Shown here: piece after piece, positions 6,531-8,012 of the stretch | How the letters are laid out: every line of letters starts with the position of its first letter | How positions within the stretch are numbered: the stretch's first letter is position 1 | From: Phycisphaerae bacterium | Lineage (GTDB): Bacteria; Planctomycetota; Phycisphaerae; Phycisphaerales; Phycisphaeraceae | Direction: 5' to 3' | DNA: 8,012 nt | Assembly: GCA_002688155.1 (NCBI GenBank) | Contig: NZCH01000088.1 | Coordinates: forward strand, 1 to 8,012 | Notes under the pieces: model-generated | Databases searched by the model: none | The model's input: the letters and a program-made list of their open reading frames with translations, nothing else | What the model was told of the DNA's origin: nothing | Program-made: the position numbers and the translations under genes

Positions 6531-7883
6531 ATGGCTATGCGTGCACGAGGCGGTTCCGGCGCAATTGGCGCTGCGGTGCTGTTTGCCATTATCGCGGTCC
6601 TCGCGGTGATCCTTGCGGTGATCTTCCACACCCAGAAAACAGAGGTCCAAGTCAGTCTCGCCGACGCGCAAGACCAAGTTGATAAATGGGTCACCGAAAA
6701 TGAGAAGACCCGGATTGCGGCAATGATCGATATGAGTTCGATAGAACGTACGCATGCCGGTCAACTCATGGAACTCATTGGCCTGCACAAGTCGCTGCTG
6801 ACCTCCGACTCGGGCAAGAGTTTTGAAGCGATCAGGGTCTCGCTGGATTTGGAGCCGGGCAAGACTGTGCAGAACGAACTTGACCGCCTGCGCGCTGAGG
6901 AGCAGTCGGACAAGCAGTTGATTGACCAACTCACCCACGAGCGTGATGCGGCAGTCGATCGCCGCGCTGCCGCCGAGCAGGAGAAGGCGAGCCTGCAACA
7001 GAAGCACGAGCAGACGGTCGCTGAACTCAGTGCCCAGTTGAACATGCTCAAAGCTGAGTACGACGCCGCCACTGCCAAAGCGCAGTCCGAGATCGAAGCG
7101 CTCACCGCCCATCTTACAACGACGCGGAAAGATTTGACAGGTAAGTTGAGTGAAACGCGTCAGAAACGCGACGAACTTGCCGCGAAGAACGTGGTCCTGG
7201 AAAGGAAGATCGCCGAGATCACGTCCAGCAGGAACATTGCCAGCGGTGTTGATCCGTCGCGATTGGTGGACGGTGAAGTAGTGGCCGTGCTCGAAGTCGA
7301 TCGCGTGTATGTGGACCTTGGTGTGCGCGACAAGGTGCCGCTGGGCATTACGTTTGAAGTGTTCGACCGGATTGACGGCGTGACACCTGACACCAACGGT
7401 AACTACCGCGGCAAGGCGACCGTCGAAGTGATTAACGTTGGCGAAGACTCGGCGGTCTGCCGTGTCGTGCGCCGGCCGCTGCGTGGCACCACGATTAACG
7501 AAGGCGATGTCATTGCCAACCCGGTCTACGATCGCGATGCGGTCTACAGGTTCCACGTCTTCGGTCAGTTTGACATCGACAATACCGGCCGTGCCACGGC
7601 GTTTGACCGACGCCGTATCGAGACAATGGTCAGCCAGTGGGGCGGACAACTTAGCAATGAACTCGGCGCCAACATCGATTTCCTGGTCCTGGGCAGGCAG
7701 CCGCGGCTGCTTGCACCGCCCACCGGATCAGACAAACTCAATCCGCAGAAACTGCGTGAGTTCGCCGATTCGAAAAAGCGGTTCGGGGCCTACCAGGGTC
7801 TGGTCGCCGAGGCGAAAAACCTGAGTATTCCGATCCTCAACCAGAACCGCTTCCTGGCAATGGTCGGTTATTACCGGCGATAG
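6531..7883 (+). CDS. Membrane-anchored coiled-coil protein with beta domain and C-terminal BRCT-like domain
   Basis: I do not recognise a named family for this 450-residue protein. A short basic N-terminus (MAMRARGG) precedes one strongly hydrophobic segment at about 11-32; the positive-inside rule puts the rest outside the cytoplasmic membrane. Residues about 112-232 are charged and rich in A, E, K, L and Q, typical of a coiled coil; the stretch between the anchor and about 110 is probably also helical. Residues about 244-330 form a beta-rich domain with VYVDLGVRDKVPLGITFEV (259-277) and a closing GDVIANP (325-331), reminiscent of FlgT C-terminal or similar small barrels. Residues about 338-446 resemble a BRCT fold: YRFHVFGQFD, helix RRRIETMVSQWGG, NIDFLVLG, and a final segment, IPILNQNRFLAMVGY. 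Start and ribosome site are good. It follows dsbD by 311 bp and is probably transcribed separately. Function unknown; a structural or envelope-tethering role is only a guess. Confidence 0.85.
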   Translation: MAMRARGGSGAIGAAVLFAIIAVLAVILAVIFHTQKTEVQVSLADAQDQVDKWVTENEKTRIAAMIDMSSIERTHAGQLMELIGLHKSLLTSDSGKSFEAIRVSLDLEPGKTVQNELDRLRAEEQSDKQLIDQLTHERDAAVDRRAAAEQEKASLQQKHEQTVAELSAQLNMLKAEYDAATAKAQSEIEALTAHLTTTRKDLTGKLSETRQKRDELAAKNVVLERKIAEITSSRNIASGVDPSRLVDGEVVAVLEVDRVYVDLGVRDKVPLGITFEVFDRIDGVTPDTNGNYRGKATVEVINVGEDSAVCRVVRRPLRGTTINEGDVIANPVYDRDAVYRFHVFGQFDIDNTGRATAFDRRRIETMVSQWGGQLSNELGANIDFLVLGRQPRLLAPPTGSDKLNPQKLREFADSKKRFGAYQGLVAEAKNLSIPILNQNRFLAMVGYYRR

Positions 7884-7900
7884 GTGTCCATTGAAGTTCG

Positions 7901-7930
7901 ACGCCGGTGTGTGTAAACACCAACGGGCGT
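7901..7930. terminator. Imperfect hairpin between convergent genes, possible bidirectional terminator
   Basis: Eighteen bases after the stop at 7883, ACGCC and GGTGT (7901-7910) pair with ACACC (7917-7921) and GGCGT (7926-7930) around a six-base loop, with a four-base bulge on the 3' side. The ten paired bases lie between the coiled-coil gene and the probable minus-strand gene end at 7936, where a shared terminator would be expected. There is no T-run on either side, so termination would be of an unusual type or Rho-dependent. Confidence 0.35.
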
Positions 7931-7935
7931 GCGAC

Positions 7936-8012
7936 TCAATCAACGTCATCTGGCGCGTTATGCTTCAACCACGCTTGTGGGTTTGCAATAGTGTCGAGTA
8001 TGTCGCGATCCG
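7936..8012 (-). CDS. C-terminal end of a probable minus-strand gene, cut by window edge
   Basis: On the minus strand, the frame that enters at 8010 reads 24 sense codons and ends with TGA at 7938-7936. The visible peptide starts DRDILDTIANP and ends KHNAPDDVD. It is mixed hydrophobic and polar with a normal protein look, while the other two minus-strand frames stop after 15 and 17 codons. The convergent position next to a hairpin at 7901-7930 fits a gene end. With so few residues, no family can be named and chance cannot be excluded. Confidence 0.4.
   Translation of the reverse strand, partial: DRDILDTIANPQAWLKHNAPDDVD

Noticed and set aside
5907..7649. A 580-codon open frame on the minus strand across the end of dsbD and most of the coiled-coil gene
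   Set aside because: It lies antisense to two well-supported genes and the intergenic repeats, its translation has no recognisable domain, and long antisense frames are expected in GC-rich DNA with this codon bias.
1..8012. CRISPR array, tRNA/rRNA, insertion sequence, prophage or defence cassette
   Set aside because: No spaced direct repeats, cloverleaf, transposase, integrase or toxin-antitoxin pair was seen; the short tandem repeats at 6241-6413 have no spacers.

Overview
The window is GC-rich and bacterial. It is densely coded, with five well-supported genes on both strands, one of them cut by the left edge, and a probable sixth gene cut by the right edge. A flagellar switch protein (FliM) and a periplasmic DsbD place it in a flagellated, diderm bacterium. 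The long PyrK, the CobW-family GTPase with an EPVGSCTD motif, the near absence of Shine-Dalgarno sequences and the membrane-anchored coiled-coil protein remind me of Planctomycetota, perhaps Phycisphaerae. That placement comes from recall and was not computed.

Layout: positions 1-1853 hold two minus-strand genes in tandem, a ComF-type phosphoribosyltransferase (1853 to 1098) followed 62 bp later by a CobW/COG0523 GTPase that leaves the window at position 1. A divergent plus-strand pyrK-like gene (1927-2970) starts 73 bp from comF and probably gives a leaderless mRNA. It converges on fliM (minus strand, 4069 to 3047). After a 206-bp divergent gap comes dsbD (4276-6219). A 311-bp gap with unusual repeat content and a structured leader follows. 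It precedes a gene (6531-7883) for a protein with an N-terminal membrane anchor, a long coiled coil, a small beta domain and a C-terminal BRCT-like domain. The last 75 bp look like the C-terminal end of a minus-strand gene, separated from the previous gene by an imperfect hairpin.

The genes do not form one pathway. ComF, CobW and PyrK are housekeeping or metal/redox functions, FliM belongs to the flagellar switch, and DsbD delivers electrons to the periplasm. There is no phage, IS, CRISPR, tRNA or rRNA signal. The best candidate for something undescribed is the 6531-7883 protein, which seems to put a BRCT-like fold, normally a DNA-repair interaction module, on the outer side of the cytoplasmic membrane. 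The repeat-rich, structured region just upstream is the second point of interest.
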